NCBI GenBank assembly: GCA_035610835.1
Contig: CM069458.1
Span: 36,388,718 to 36,452,717, forward strand
Length of the DNA: 64,000 bases
From: Ophiura sarsii
Taxonomy: Eukaryota; Echinodermata; Ophiuroidea; Amphilepidida; Ophiuridae
Direction of reading: 5' to 3'
How positions within the stretch are numbered: position 1 is the stretch's first letter; each line of letters starts with the position of its first letter. Shown here piece after piece: positions 10,573 through 22,127 of this stretch. Under the pieces are notes generated by a model. It saw nothing but the letters and a program-made list of their open reading frames with translations. It was not told the origin of the DNA and searched no databases. The position numbers and the translations under genes were made by a program.

Positions 10573-11078
10573 TAAGGCTGGGAATTTCGGGCGGGCAAAC
10601 GGGTACCCGCCCGATATTTCGATACCCGGGTACCAAGTTAGGTACCCGGATACCCGAAATGTATAAATAAATAAATAAAACTTATTTTATATTTTATTTT
10701 ACATTTTTTTAGATCAAAATCCAAAACGGGACCTTAGATGACTCGCATTTGACCATCAATAACCCACAGAATACCCACACCATTAGGGATAGTAACTCCT
10801 AACCTAAGATCTTATACTAAATTATTGAATTCAGTCTTATCAAAAGTATGACTTTGTTCAACACTGTTTTCTATGTAAAAATACAATTATTTTCAAAAGC
10901 AAACATCTTAATTGAACAATCTTTGGGGATGCAGGGAGGTGAAAGTGTACATTACATACCGTTTGTAATCGTAGGTGTCCGTCCATCCAGGGAATGGAAT
11001 TTTTTTTTTGGGTGGGGCGGGTACCCGTCCGAAATTTCGGGTACCAGGGTACACAATTACCCGAAATTCCCACCCTAA
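10573..11078. mobile_element. hAT-type MITE with 8-bp target duplication
   Basis: The inverted ends are TAAGGCTGGGAATTTCGGG and CCCGAAATTCCCACCCTAA. The 8-bp flanks GGCTATGT are identical (10565-10572 and 11079-11086). Subterminal sequence is rich in GGTACCCG. No transposase is present. A second, inverted and truncated copy lies at 11985-12345. Confidence 0.9.
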
Positions 11079-11086
11079 GGCTATGT

Positions 11087-11603
11087 GTTTTGAACTCCCC
11101 CCCCCCCCCCAAAAAAAAGCGTTGCATTTTTGGTGAAGAATCATCCATCTCTCTCTTTTAACTCAACAACTAAATGTGGTAGAGCTATAATGGTTTAGGC
11201 GTCATTTGAAAGCCTAATTATCTAGCTACGTTGTGTGCAAAAATCAGGTATTTCTATAACTATTTGGCTGAGAAAAAGATTGATTATATTTCGAAAGTCA
11301 GGGATGCTGTGTACAATCTCTATGGGGACGAATATAGAAAATGTTCCCAATTCTACGTTCAATTTATAATAACTACTCATCCCTGTATGGTACAAACATG
11401 ATTTTGCTCTCATTTTATCGATTGTTTTATATTCAACTAACGTAATAACTATTATGTAACAATTTTAATCATGAATCGATTGCATTGTCCATAGCTTTCT
11501 TGTCCCTATTCGCTACACAGTCAACTTGTCCTAATTCATCGGTTGTATATACATCACTGCTAAAATGTTGACTGAAACGTTTACTCATCGTTGAGCAACT
11601 ATG
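11087..11603. other. Intergenic, nothing recognised
   Basis: A C tract followed by an A tract near 11096-11118, then unique AT-rich sequence without a convincing gene. Confidence 0.5.
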
Positions 11604-11732
11604 CAACAGTTCAACAGTTGAGTAAACAATGCCCAATATGTTCAACAGTTGAGTAAAAATGCCCAATATGTTTAACAGTTGAGTAACATTTTGGGCATTT
11701 GTACTCAATTATTGAACACATTGGGCATTTTT
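11604..11732. repeat. Short tandem plus inverted repeat
   Basis: Three units of about 37-40 bp (TTCAACAGTTGAGTAAA..ATGCCCAATATG) are followed by an inverted partial unit (CATTTGTACTCAATTATTGA, then ACATTGGGCATTTTT), so the transcript could fold into a long hairpin. Confidence 0.85.
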
Positions 11733-11984
11733 TGTTGTTGTTGTGATTAATGTAAATTTTCCATTTCTTGGATGTACAGCTAAGTGTATGTATTAAATGT
11801 ACACTTTCCCCCCTGCAATCCAATAAAGTCCTTTAAATTAAGATGTTGTTACTTTTGCATCTTCACCCGCCCGATGCAAACAAAATCGTTATTATGAACG
11901 GTAACGCATTCATGAACAATGTGCATCAATTAAAATAGACCCAAGGAAAACATTTTACTCTTTGTTTTTGTTGATTAATGTACA

Positions 11985-12345
11985 TTTTCCGTTTCCTGGA
12001 TGTACAGCTAAGACTTCAAACGGTAATGTACACTTAAATTAAGATGTCGTTGCCTTTGAAAATAATTGTATTTTTAAATACAAAACAGTTTTGAAAAAAT
12101 CATACTTTTGATAAGAATTATTTAAATAATTTAGTATAAGATCTTAGGTTAGCGGTTACTATCCCTAATGGTGTGGGTCAAGGGTATTATGTGGGTTATT
12201 AAGGGTAAAATATGGGTCATCTAATGTCCTGTTTTGGACTTACTTCTTTTACATTTCGGGTATCGGGTACCTTATTTCGGGTACCCGGGTACCTTATATC
12301 GGGTGGGTGCCCATTTGCCCGCCCGAATTTCCCAGTACATGACCA
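11985..12345 (-). mobile_element. Truncated inverted copy of the 10573 hAT MITE
   Basis: The reverse complement starts CTGGGAAATTCGGGCGGGC and follows 10573-11000 in order (GGTACCCG arrays, CACACCATTAGGGATAGTAA, CCTAAGATCTTATACTAAAT). The other terminus is missing. Confidence 0.85.
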
Positions 12346-12623
12346 CTGATTTCTGTAACCAGTGTCTACTGGTTCCCATTGACATTACATTGTAATGAGA
12401 GGCTTATAATGTTGTTAAAAGAGGGTATGTAAGAAAATCCTGCTGGTACCGTAGTGATGATAAGCATGCTGGACTACACAAGAAATCTTCTTTGTAATAA
12501 AGTGAAACTTATCCCAACTGAAACTAGTGAAAGTGGGAGATGAAAAAGAGGAGTGGAAATTAGAGATGATCACAACGTTTCGACTAGATATAATACTAAT
12601 AAATACTAAAAAATAAAAAAAAT

Positions 12624-12807
12624 GGGCTATACCATTTTAAAATCCAAACACCCCCTATGGACGACATGACCTTAATCTGAATGAAGAGAGTGAATTTCAA
12701 ATGGGGTTACCTACATGGGTGACTCCATTTGAAATCTACCCTCCCTGTATGGAAGATTAAGGTCATGTCTTCCACAGGGGGTGTTTGGATTTCAAATGGA
12801 ATAGCAC
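12624..12807. mobile_element. Hairpin MITE (family D)
   Basis: The arms TTGGATTTCAAATGGAATAG and CTATACCATTTTAAAATCCA are inverted, followed inward by ACACCCCCTATGG/CCACAGGGGGTGT and ACATGACCTTAATCT/AGATTAAGGTCATGT. Relatives occur at 18640-19141 and as fragments near 19956 and 26090. Confidence 0.88.
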
Positions 12808-13752
12808 CAAGGACCCAGTAGTTATAGGCCAAACAAATATAATATTTTGTCTCAGCGGCCCGCACGCATTGCTTTTAAAATGGGATTTCACGCATAGCGC
12901 TACGCGCGGCAGCATTTTTTCCGGATTTTTTCCCCCCGATTTGTTCCCCGATTTTGTTTTGGATTTTTTTTTGTTGTTGTAAATTTCGGTAAAACTCTGC
13001 AACCTTGTGATAGAACTGATCGAAATCAGTGTATTAGATTACCGTGAGTGACCGATTCCAGTTCTACCTTGTGAGAACACACATTTAACTAACTTTGTGA
13101 AGTTAAGAGATAAAGAGAACACAAGCATTCAATGTGCATTGATCATATATATCTGATTACTTTGATTAAAAAGACAAAAGCATAACTATTGACTATATTT
13201 TGATTTTATAAAATCCAAAAAAATCACATAGCACATACCTTTTTAGCCAAAAGGCGCTGAGACCAAGTATTTAATTTGTTTGGCCTTTAAGTGACCATGT
13301 GATTAATTGTAATAGAGTTTTTAAAATGATTACAAAATCGGTTTTTACATTAGCTTTGAATTTCAAAGCTAAATCGACTGGTTTTATCTTATCTACACAA
13401 ATACGGTCTAAAAGAGTACCTTTCATCAATATACCGTCGTCCCGTGTGAGATTTCGGTAACAAAAACTATTTTTATAATACATGTATCAAGGTATAAAAA
13501 TATCGCAGATTATAGTCTTTCATTCTTTTGACTGATGTGTCTTAATTAAATCAAAGTGTTCTTGTTTCTCTCAAAACCATTTTTTTCTTCTCGAACCCGT
13601 TTTATCAGTGTTTATTCAGACCACCCATATCCTCTTTTGGTATATCCTATAAAACATGTAGTATACATTATTGTTTGACTTTATTTGACAAATTATTCTA
13701 AATATAACTATTCGTGAATGCCCGTGTGCTCATCACATGCCATCATGTATTA
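12808..13752. other. Intergenic, nothing recognised
   Basis: T-rich and otherwise unique sequence. No coding exon, RNA gene or repeat recognised. Confidence 0.45.
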
Positions 13753-14180
13753 CAAGGGTCATTCAAAAAGTTCGGCCTTTGTTCTTGTATGTATATTGTT
13801 TGTATATATAGGAATAGAAAAAAGCATCCCTCTTTTACGTCTTTGTAACTATGGACCAATTAAAATTGTTACTGGATTCCTGACAAAGAATTGACGAAAC
13901 ACTGTTTTTATGTTTTCTTATATTATTTATTTTTACATTTTTTAATAATTTGTAGTTGCTGTTGTTGAGAATACGTTAACCCTGACCATACTACACCACA
14001 CGGCAACAGATTCTTTTTCCAATCCCCAAAATTGAACATTTTTTTCACCGATTTCTATATAAATGTCGGGCCCGTACCGTACAACAGGTTTCTTTTTTTT
14101 AGTCGCCTGAGCGCGCCCTTTAGTAGAAACCATGAACTACTGTGTTAACAGGGTTAACGCAGAACATTTTGAATGACCGA
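13753..14180. mobile_element. Mariner-type MITE flanked by TA
   Basis: The ends CAAGGGTCATTCAAAAAGTT and GAACATTTTGAATGACCGA are inverted copies with TA on both sides (13751-13752 and 14181-14182). GGTCATTCAAAA termini at a TA target are typical of Tc1/mariner-like elements. No transposase remains. The right interior holds an inverted piece of the 14226 element (AACAGGTTTCTTTTTT..GTCGCC). Confidence 0.8.
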
Positions 14181-14225
14181 TAGACCTATGTACATGTGTA
14201 CACGATGAGTACTTAATAATAGCAA

Positions 14226-14516
14226 GGCGACGAAAAAAAAGAAACCCTGTTGTACGGGCCCAAACGACCCAATTTTTTTTAAAAACGGTGAAAAAAATGT
14301 TCACGTGCAAATGAATACCGACCAACAACAAAAAATGGCTTGTCAAAAAACGGCAAAAAGTTTACAAATGTGTTTGAATTTTTACAGATTTTTTTTAATT
14401 TTAAAGGTCATTTACAAGGAAATTAAGAAGGAAAAAAAGAAGAAAAATAGCCCGACCGACCTAAGAGGTCCGTTTGCCCGTCCATACAACAGGGTTTCTT
14501 TTTTTCGTCCGTCGCC
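14226..14516. mobile_element. MITE with GGCGACG ends
   Basis: The termini GGCGACGAAAAAAAAGAAAC and AGGGTTTCTTTTTTTCGTCC..GTCGCC are inverted, continuing into CCTGTTGTACGGGC and its reverse. Related fragments occur at 14060-14110 and 10055-10105. The target duplication is unclear. Confidence 0.8.
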
Positions 14517-14880
14517 TATATAGCATATTGATCAAGTCTTCCGCTATCTTTAATTCATACTTATACACCTGTTTACTTGGACTTTGTACCGGGACCTTGT
14601 TCTAACCGTAGACTGTCAAAATGTCCTCGATAATATTTACATTTGTACATATTGATTCTAAATATGATATAGGGTACCGTAATCGTAACTGAAATAGATC
14701 CGTAGATTTGTATCGGGACTAACCATTTAACAAGGTGTAGAAAACTTGGGAATTTGAAGATGACGTCGAATCTTGACCAGGACCCTATGATGTAAGCAAT
14801 GCATGGTTCGTCCATTTTGATGCCTGTTCTTAATTTAGGATTTTTAAAATTTCCAAAAGTGTTTAGTTCATAGTAAACTC

Positions 14881-14888
14881 TATAAAAG
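14881..14888 (+). promoter_or_regulatory. TATA box of the IL-17-like gene
   Basis: TATAAAAG lies 150 bp before the start codon, which places a probable transcription start near 14910 and a 5' leader of about 120 nt. A GGGAATTTG motif at about 14750 resembles a kappaB site but lacks the final CC. Confidence 0.7.
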
Positions 14889-15030
14889 CTCGTTAAGCCA
14901 ATTAATAATCATCATTCGACAGATTGAAGCAACTAGGAAATATTTTCAAAGATCTTACCCGGAAAAAAACTTTAGGCGGTGCGTAATTCGATCGAGAGGA
15001 TTAGAAACATCAAGTATAATAACAATCACA

Positions 15031-15732
15031 ATGGCTTTCGACACAAAATCTCTACTATATCTATGCACTTGCCTGTATCTTTGTATGCTGTCAGACTTTA
15101 CGGCATCAGCACCAGCAGGTCTGCCATCGCCCACCATCTCCAATTCCTGTGAAGCCCCTGACGATGCTGCACAAAAACGCAAAGATCTGAATGAACATCT
15201 ATTTTACCCAGCCACAACAACGTACGGTGTACAAACCTTCACCAAGACTCATGAACTACCCAAAGAATCCGATCCTCCGTCTGACACTGAGCTTGCATGT
15301 CCAGTAGGCGACACACAATGGAATTCGCAGGGAGAGTCGGCATCCTGCCCCTGGAAAGCGTATGAAGACTACGACCCTGACCGAATCCCGCAGACCATCA
15401 ACATGGTGAAATGCCACCAGTGCGATTGGTGCTTGGATAGTAGCGGCGATTACATGAAAAAAACCATCTCTACCTGCCTACCTGTCATCTACAACATGCC
15501 AGTGTTGATGAGACAACCAGACTGCGTCGATGGAATGTACCAGTACAAAGCAACTCTTCTTGAAGTTCAAGTTGCCTGTTCCTGTCAACGATCAGCAGTG
15601 GTGACGAGAGCACTCGAAGAAGCAGAAGAAGAAACTGCGAACAAGAACGCATCTATCGTGACTGAACAAACCTCATCCATAGATGTATCTAAAAAGAGTC
15701 CACTGAAGAAACTCTTACCACCAAGTATCTAG
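15031..15732 (+). CDS. Secreted IL-17-like cytokine
   Basis: A single uninterrupted 233-residue frame. Residues 8-20 form a hydrophobic signal-peptide core, with probable cleavage after the TASA at 24-27. The C-terminal half shows the IL-17 fold signature: SCPWKAYEDYDPDRIP (105-120; the W..D.DR.P motif), then cysteines C128, C131 and C134, a PVLMRQPDC strand (157-165), and the closing pair C183-S-C185. Ten cysteines lie in the mature region (40, 90, 106, 128, 131, 134, 149, 165, 183, 185). IL-17 ligands are dimeric cystine-knot-like cytokines that act on IL-17 receptors and SEFIR adaptors. One N-glycosylation site (NAS, 206) lies in a charged C-terminal tail beyond the fold. The first in-frame ATG is used (context CACAATGG). 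The TATA box and the AU-rich 3'UTR fit a tightly controlled cytokine gene. The family is confident; orthology to one vertebrate IL-17 is not. Confidence 0.88.
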   Translation: MAFDTKSLLYLCTCLYLCMLSDFTASAPAGLPSPTISNSCEAPDDAAQKRKDLNEHLFYPATTTYGVQTFTKTHELPKESDPPSDTELACPVGDTQWNSQGESASCPWKAYEDYDPDRIPQTINMVKCHQCDWCLDSSGDYMKKTISTCLPVIYNMPVLMRQPDCVDGMYQYKATLLEVQVACSCQRSAVVTRALEEAEEETANKNASIVTEQTSSIDVSKKSPLKKLLPPSI

Positions 15733-15930
15733 ATCTCGGACAATGGTCTCAACTCTGTTCTCTCGTGGTTCTGGATTAAGACAACTAACAACGAAGAACT
15801 TTGAGGTATCAAGGTGTCTACGGAAGACAACAGTGCAATACTCAGAGTAGAATATTTATTATGAACTTTCATTCTATATTTATATTATATTATTGCAAGT
15901 ATTGTGTACAATGTATAAAGTAAAGTTACT

Positions 15931-15965
15931 TTTTATTTATTTATATATATTTATTTATTTATTAT
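15931..15965 (+). promoter_or_regulatory. AU-rich element in the IL-17-like 3'UTR
   Basis: Overlapping ATTTA pentamers (TTTATTTATTTATA and ATTTATTTATTTATT) about 200 nt after the stop codon. Such clusters recruit mRNA-decay factors in cytokine transcripts. Further ATTTA motifs lie at about 15850. Confidence 0.7.
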
Positions 15966-16136
15966 GAAAACACAGGTGTATGCAAATTGTATTCGTGTTT
16001 GATGTTATTCATGTTCCTTGCCTGCTCCTTCGAATCTTGACATGTCAGAAAGATATCTTTTCAACTTAAAATGATCAAATTTTGACTTTTCAAATCAGTA
16101 TTTCACTTCAAAGTCAGTAAATCCATCATATGTTTA

Positions 16137-16142
16137 AATAAA
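16137..16142 (+). terminator. Likely polyadenylation signal of the IL-17-like gene
   Basis: First good AATAAA downstream of the AU-rich element. It would give a 3'UTR of about 430 nt. No transcript evidence is available. Confidence 0.5.
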
Positions 16143-17151
16143 CACTTATTCTACCATTGTAATTCACTGGTACTTAATCATGTACACTTGATTCCCAAAG
16201 TTATCTTCTATAACATAAGATGTGCAATCATTACATAATGGTCATTCTTTATAATTCTGGCATTATTGTCTCTAGGATTTTGAAGAAGCAAGTATCATGC
16301 ATTATTTATGTAAAAGTGTGTCCCATATGCTGTTATTTTCACATAAATCCATTATTTATTTAAAGTTTCACAAGGTTATTTCATGTATAAGATGACTAAA
16401 CATGATCAGGTATGCCGTCAAATGTCCGTTGTGTTATACGCATGGGAAATGATTATATTTCAGGGGGTTTTCTTCAATTTGTTTTTTAAAAAATGAGATA
16501 TTTTGAAAATGTTTGAATTCTTTTTTAAATTTTGGAAAGTTTTTGAAATCTTTTTTTTAATTTTAAATATTTTTTTTTTGAAAATGTTTGAACATTTTTC
16601 GAAAATTGTTGAAAATTCACCAACATTTCCAGACAAGAGGTCAGTTAGCCCGTGGAAAATGTTGTTTTTTGCGTCGACAGCTTATAGTTAAATAAGTAAA
16701 AATAAACATGACAGTGTTGTGTTATTGGCATGATGTCATATTTCTATAACTGTAATATTTTCGATCGTTGCTTTTATCAACATGGCTTTGTAATGCTATT
16801 ATGTTATCGTTGCAAAGTTCAATGCCATATCGCAAGCCCTGTCTATATAGCAACATTTAAAATCTGGATTCAAATTAATATTCCATAAAATGTAATATCG
16901 TTGTTATAACCACACCAAATGTTCAGAAATATAGTCATAACGATTTTGATCATAATGGACAAAAATACTCAATCTCATCAAACATTCATGTTGCATCATG
17001 TATATATGCAATGTTGTTGTTGTTAATGTTTAACTGTAATTTTAAGGCGTGTAATGTAATCGTTGTATTTCGTATCTAAAAACAGTGTTAGAAGAATACA
17101 GACCATAGTTACACGTAATGCTCTTTAGATAACACGCAATCTTCAATGTTA
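16143..17151. other. Intergenic, AT-rich
   Basis: At 16495-16620 there is a degenerate array of TTTGAAAATTTT-like units. Otherwise no gene or repeat recognised. Confidence 0.5.
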
Positions 17152-17155
17152 TTAA

Positions 17156-17410
17156 CACTTTCCATGCGGCTATTAATTTAACCATAATTATACAAAACAG
17201 ATTTTTTTCTTTTTCTTCTGAAAGCTTTCCCAACTTTTAAAGTCTATCTCAAGAATTACTGGACCAATACCAGGCATGTTTGTTCTTATTTCAATGCATT
17301 TCTCATGTGATTCCAAATATGGTGATGAAATTCAATCATTTTGACATTTTTTGAAACATTTTGTTCTATTTTGGAACTGTCGTCTGCAGACGCCTGCCGC
17401 GTGAAAAGTG
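17156..17410. mobile_element. TTAA-flanked MITE (family C, intact ends)
   Basis: Termini CACTTTCCATGCGGC and GCCGCGTGAAAAGTG, with TTAA at 17152-17155 and 17411-17414. A TTAA target is typical of piggyBac-like transposition. The interior matches 2697-2940 and the intronic copies near 47046 and 61976. No transposase is present. Confidence 0.85.
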
Positions 17411-17917
17411 TTAAGAACGATGACGTAATCAGATGATTATTCTATATTGTCTATTTATGCTCCTCACATGTACTTTGGGATATTCCCAACAGATATTCAA
17501 ACCAAATGTATGTTGCTTTTTGGCAACTAACCCCTATACGTACCCACTATGTGGATTAAATTATTTATTTATGAACATAATTCTATAGTTTTACCTTGTT
17601 ATATATAGGTCATATTATGGTCAGAAGGTTATTATGTGATGAAATCACGCCATTTGATACATCATAACACGTAAGCATTTATATACTTAATGTGAGGTTG
17701 TTTTTGTCAAAATGTCTCAACCCATATAAGTGTATTTGATATCGTACAGCCTACGTGCTTACATTTAGTAAATCATAGTAAAGTATTATTATTTATTCAA
17801 AAAATGATTTATAGCTTCTTATATAAAACTGTTATATTTTGTATTTTTGTAACTGAATGTCTTATTTACGAATTACCGTATTTCAATGTATAAATTATTA
17901 TCTTATAGGTATATTTC

Positions 17918-18169
17918 CGAGGGTTGAGCGCCCGAAGGCCGTAACTCAAAAAATGCTATTCTGACATAATTAACTTAGAAATATTTGGGACTTATTACAA
18001 TACACTGTAGCACCCAACTCATGACTCTATAGTTTAAGTCAAATTAAGAGTGTTTATGAGTTATCTCTTTATGGTTCTGAAAATCTAGGTTAATATTATG
18101 GATTATGTTGGTACCAAAATCTCATTTTGCCCAAAAGTTGAGTTACGGCCTTCTGCCGCTCAACCCTCG
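17918..18169. mobile_element. MITE with 30-bp inverted ends
   Basis: Ends CGAGGGTTGAGCGCCCGAAG and the reverse complement of CGAGGGTTGAGCGGCAGAAG, both continuing into GCCGTAACTCAA. The interior is AT-rich and non-coding. No clear target duplication. Confidence 0.85.
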
Positions 18170-18639
18170 ATTTGCCCATTTAAGACAGAGTATCACAAGG
18201 TTTCTGTTCATTAGTTCGTTATGAAATGCAAACTTTATGGATCTCACTGTAATTTTAAACCATAACTTATTTGTATCATCATTGATAATTGTTTTGATAA
18301 TTTGGCATGTTTTATAGCTTACGAGTATACCCAGATTGTTATTGTTTACGTAGTCATGGTAGTAACATTAATTTGTTTGATGTGTAAAAATCGTTTTTGT
18401 TAATGACGACAATCAATTGAATATTTATCGGTACTAAATACCTTATATTTGATGTATGTCAATAAAAGATTAAACTACACAGATACCTATATCTGGGGAA
18501 TGTCAATCAAATGATTAAATTGTACAAATATTATATATTTGATCAATGTCAATTAAAATTAGACGATTACATCATATTTAGTGAGTGGTAGAAAGAACTA
18601 ATTTCACGGCACAGATCAATTTGTTTAAATCTATAATCA
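18170..18639. other. Intergenic; weak direct repeats
   Basis: Three diverged units of about 60-65 bp containing ATGTCAATnAAA lie at 18450-18570. No gene. Confidence 0.45.
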
Positions 18640-19141
18640 AACCATCTATTTAAAAGGACGTGATATTGTAGTTGAAATCCATACATCCCCAAATGGAAGA
18701 CATGATTTTTCTTCCTCAAACATGTGTCAAAGGGAGCGTAGATTTCAAATGGAGTCATTTAGGCCTAAAAAAGGAGAAGTTTGATTGGCCTAACCCGACC
18801 GACCCTAAATACATCGCCGACCCTGAATATTGTTTTTAAAAATTATTTTGAGGGAGGAAAAAAAATATTTAAAAAAATATTTTAAAAAAAAGAAAAGAAA
18901 AAAAAGATATATAAAAATTGAACAGTATTAAAGTTTCTGACTGGTTGCTTTCATTTTCGGCTATTTTAAGTCCCCAAAGCAGGCGATTTAAAAAATAAAA
19001 AAAAATCCCGACCGACCTACCATATTTGTTTTTGTCACGTTAGGCCAATCAAACCATTTTTGTTAGGCCTTATGCAGGTAACCCCTTTTGAAATTCCCCT
19101 GTGTCGAAGAATAAAGTAATGTCATTCATACCATAGGGGGT
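18640..19141. mobile_element. Hairpin MITE (family D) split by a younger insertion
   Basis: The left part (TTGAAATCCATACATCCCC .. GATTTCAAATGGAGTCAT) and the right part (GCAGGTAACCCCTTTTGAAA .. ACCATAGGGGGTAGG) together match the uninterrupted family D copy at 12624-12807. The centre GAGTCA..AGGTAACCCC is broken by the 308-bp element at 18762-19069. Confidence 0.75.
18762..19069. mobile_element. Harbinger-type MITE with TTA target duplication
   Basis: The ends GGCCTAAAAAAGGAGAAGTT and the reverse of GGCCTAACAAAAATGGTTTG continue into TGATTGGCCTAAC. They are flanked by TTA at 18759-18761 and 19070-19072. A 3-bp TTA duplication fits PIF/Harbinger elements. Relatives lie at 41253-41340 and, with different inner sequence, 47779-48092. 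Confidence 0.82.
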
Positions 19142-20226
19142 AGGATCAGGGTAGTGAGAAAAAACAAACATTCTGGGAACTATTTTGATAGTGAATAATT
19201 TTCTGCAAGATTAGTCCACATTCAACTTGCCAATTGTCGTTAATCAGGTTCACCTCCGCAATTATAGCCCCGATCGATGTTGGACTGGGCATCCTATGGC
19301 CCAATGATTATAGAATTAATAAGAAATGGTACTAATTGCTCCCAAAAGTTGTAGTTTAATCCTGATTTTAGGACTATTACCCAATACCACAGTGCAAAAA
19401 GAAATATTTTCGATGCATTTTGTAGGTTTTTTGGATGCATTTTGATTGTAAATGTTCTGGTAACATTTCTCAACTTTTTCTGATAAATGAGGGCGTTACA
19501 CCAGTTGTCCAACTCTGGGGGCAAATTTCTCGGAACTTTCGGGGATAGCATGTGTAATTGTTTGGATTAAATGATCAAAGATATCATGAAATTTAAGGAA
19601 AATTTCAAATTGAAAAATCCAGTCGCTTTTTAAGCGAGAAAATGGGCTTTTTGTAACAACCCTTTTACATGTAAACGTATAGAGAAACTATTTAGTGGTG
19701 TGAATGCTTATAGCGGTACGTGGACAGGCAACCGACGGCACCAGCATCAAAATTGGGGAGGCAAGAAACAATTCTTGGATGGAAGATAACAACTTTGGGG
19801 GTAATGTCAAAATGGCTTGAATTTGGTTTGAAGCTTATTAGGTAATTGTGATATTAAAAGTCAACATTTTCGATTGTTTGGGTGCCAAATCTCATGATTT
19901 ATTTTCTGGGAACGCCGTTCCTGCGTTCCCGTGGATTTCGTAGCCCCTGGGTAGGATTTCAAATGGAATAGCCCAATGTAGCATGGATTCTTTGGTTTTA
20001 TGTGTATCATGTAAACCGCTGTTAGATACATTTTCGTTGACATATCCTGCTTTATTCGCATTTGCTCATTGAAATACTATTCTAAAAGATTGAATAAAAG
20101 AATGTTTACACTGAACATGACGGGTAGGCCTACATTAATGAGTTCCTGCAACGCACTGAAACACGTAGTTTTCACTCCATTTCGTATTAAACACACAACC
20201 ACAAACTTTGTCAGTTCAGGTCCTAT
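19142..20226. other. Intergenic; fragment of family D
   Basis: GGATTTCAAATGGAATAGCC at about 19957 is a family D terminus without a visible partner. No gene. Confidence 0.5.
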
Positions 20227-20402
20227 TATACAAATACGGTACTACATGGTAGAGGGGAACTAGAGCAAACTATTTTCCCGATGTACTGACTACGGGCCTA
20301 TCACCCGAACCCGAAGGGTGAGGGATGATAGGCCCGTAGCCAACCGAGGGAAAATAGTGTGCCCTATTGTCCCGATCATACCATGTAGTATTAGTTGTAT
20401 TA
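20227..20402. mobile_element. Hairpin (foldback) element
   Basis: Outer arms TACTACATGGTA/TACCATGTAGTA, middle arms ACTATTTTCCC/GGGAAAATAGT, and inner arms CTACGGGCCTATC/GATAGGCCCGTAG around a loop containing ACCCGAACCCGAAGGGT. Almost the whole interval can fold on itself. Confidence 0.85.
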
Positions 20403-20813
20403 CACCTCACTGTGACTTAGGGGATGAGGTTGTAGGGAAATAGTCAAAACTATATAGTACTTGTAATAGGAATTGGCATGATTAGTTCATGAATATTTAT
20501 GAGGTGTAATAATATACACTACTCAAACAAAAGGAACAGGTGTGTGTGTCATGACATATAATAGACAACAGTGTTTCAAAAGGTATTACAATTATGTGAA
20601 ATTCATTACTGCAGGTGTTGTCCATTGTTACCCAAACCATATTCTGTAGTGTAAAGGTAAAATCATCTTCTAACAGCTGGACATAGGCTGGACATGGAAG
20701 TCTCCACATAGCCCTATAAGAGTGCACTACACCAGGGAGTCTATATTTATGGGAGAGGTCACTCCTCATACAAAATTTCGCCTACTAAACCAAATTCACG
20801 GGTGAAGGTTTTG
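20403..20813. other. Intergenic; possible mariner-like terminus
   Basis: ACTACTCAAACAAAAGGAAC at about 20518 resembles Tc1/mariner ends, but no matching inverted end was found. No gene. Confidence 0.4.
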
Positions 20814-22127
20814 TAGGGGGGCGCGCTATCATGGTCGTAGCAAACCAGACGACCTAAGACGTGGTTGATTTTATCGGCTCAAAACATGATTTGTGGCACA
20901 AAAATAGTACATCAATGGTAAAAACAGCTGATTGCGATTTAGAGTAGAACTGATTTGCTTTGATGATGGCAGAATTTAGTTCTTATATGACACGAAACAT
21001 TCAGAATTGGTTATTTGAAATTAATTTACGTAGAACAATATACGAATTTTAAATTGTGGATGGTTTCGTCTGGCAGTGACACAGGAGGGGTGTGGCGTTA
21101 TTTGCATTTTATGAATATTGTAATCAGATCAGTTGGGAAGGACGCCGGATCGCGATGATCACATCGTGTGAGGTCATGAATAATCATGACTGAGTATTCA
21201 TTCACAACGAATGATTGATAGTATGCCTACGCTGTAACTTCCGGGTGAAGGACGGGGTGAAGGACCGATAGAGTGCGCTATACTGAACCAATCTCAACAA
21301 TGGGCAGATATGAGAATCATAGATAATCAAGACGGGGATGAACAAGTGGGTATTTTGTTTGAAGCTATAATAGCCGATTAGCCTTTCGCCCTGTCATGAA
21401 ATAACTTCTCAACATCCATCATAAATAATACGCCACTCTAGTTCCCAGATGCTTTACTTACACAAATCATGCAAATTGGGCATTGATTTAGTGTGGTTAT
21501 TTCGTAAATCACTTTATTTATATAATACACTAAATAAAGTAAATCACTTTGCTTATACAGCTAATCAATAATACAGATTCGCCACTTTGCATGTTCTCCA
21601 AATGTCAAAATGATTAAATGGTTTATTTCGAGTACAAAGTAATAGGTCAAAAGTCGACAGATATGTACTTGGTCAATTATTATTATTCGTGATAGTAAAT
21701 TCGTATCATTGTTCACCACCAACGAATCAATTTGAATGCGCCAATTTAGGACTCGGTACACTGAACTATAAAAAATGAATCCCGTTTCCGGCAGCCTGGT
21801 TTTTTATTTTTTTATTTATTCGGAAAACACTTTCAAAACAGCGGCGCGGCACCCGGGCGCGGCACCCACCCGAAGGTGCGGGTGCATCCAAAAGAATAAG
21901 AGTAAACATACAATCATCAATATGATGTTCTAATGTTCTAAGCATTGCTTTCCAGTTTCCAATACGATTTAAGTTCCGTTAAAATATACTACCGGGCGGG
22001 TGCCAAATTGTCGGTTCATTTCATCTCCAGGCTGCAGCTGTAAACGAGATTCATAAAAAATAGCAATGGGCACCTTGTTGTTCCGAGCCGGCCGTCAAGG
22101 GATGGCGCTATATAACGCAAGCAGACG

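Noticed and set aside
13753..14180. Transposase gene in the mariner-type elements (also 29608-30155)
   Set aside because: No open frame longer than chance and no catalytic motif; only terminal repeats support them.
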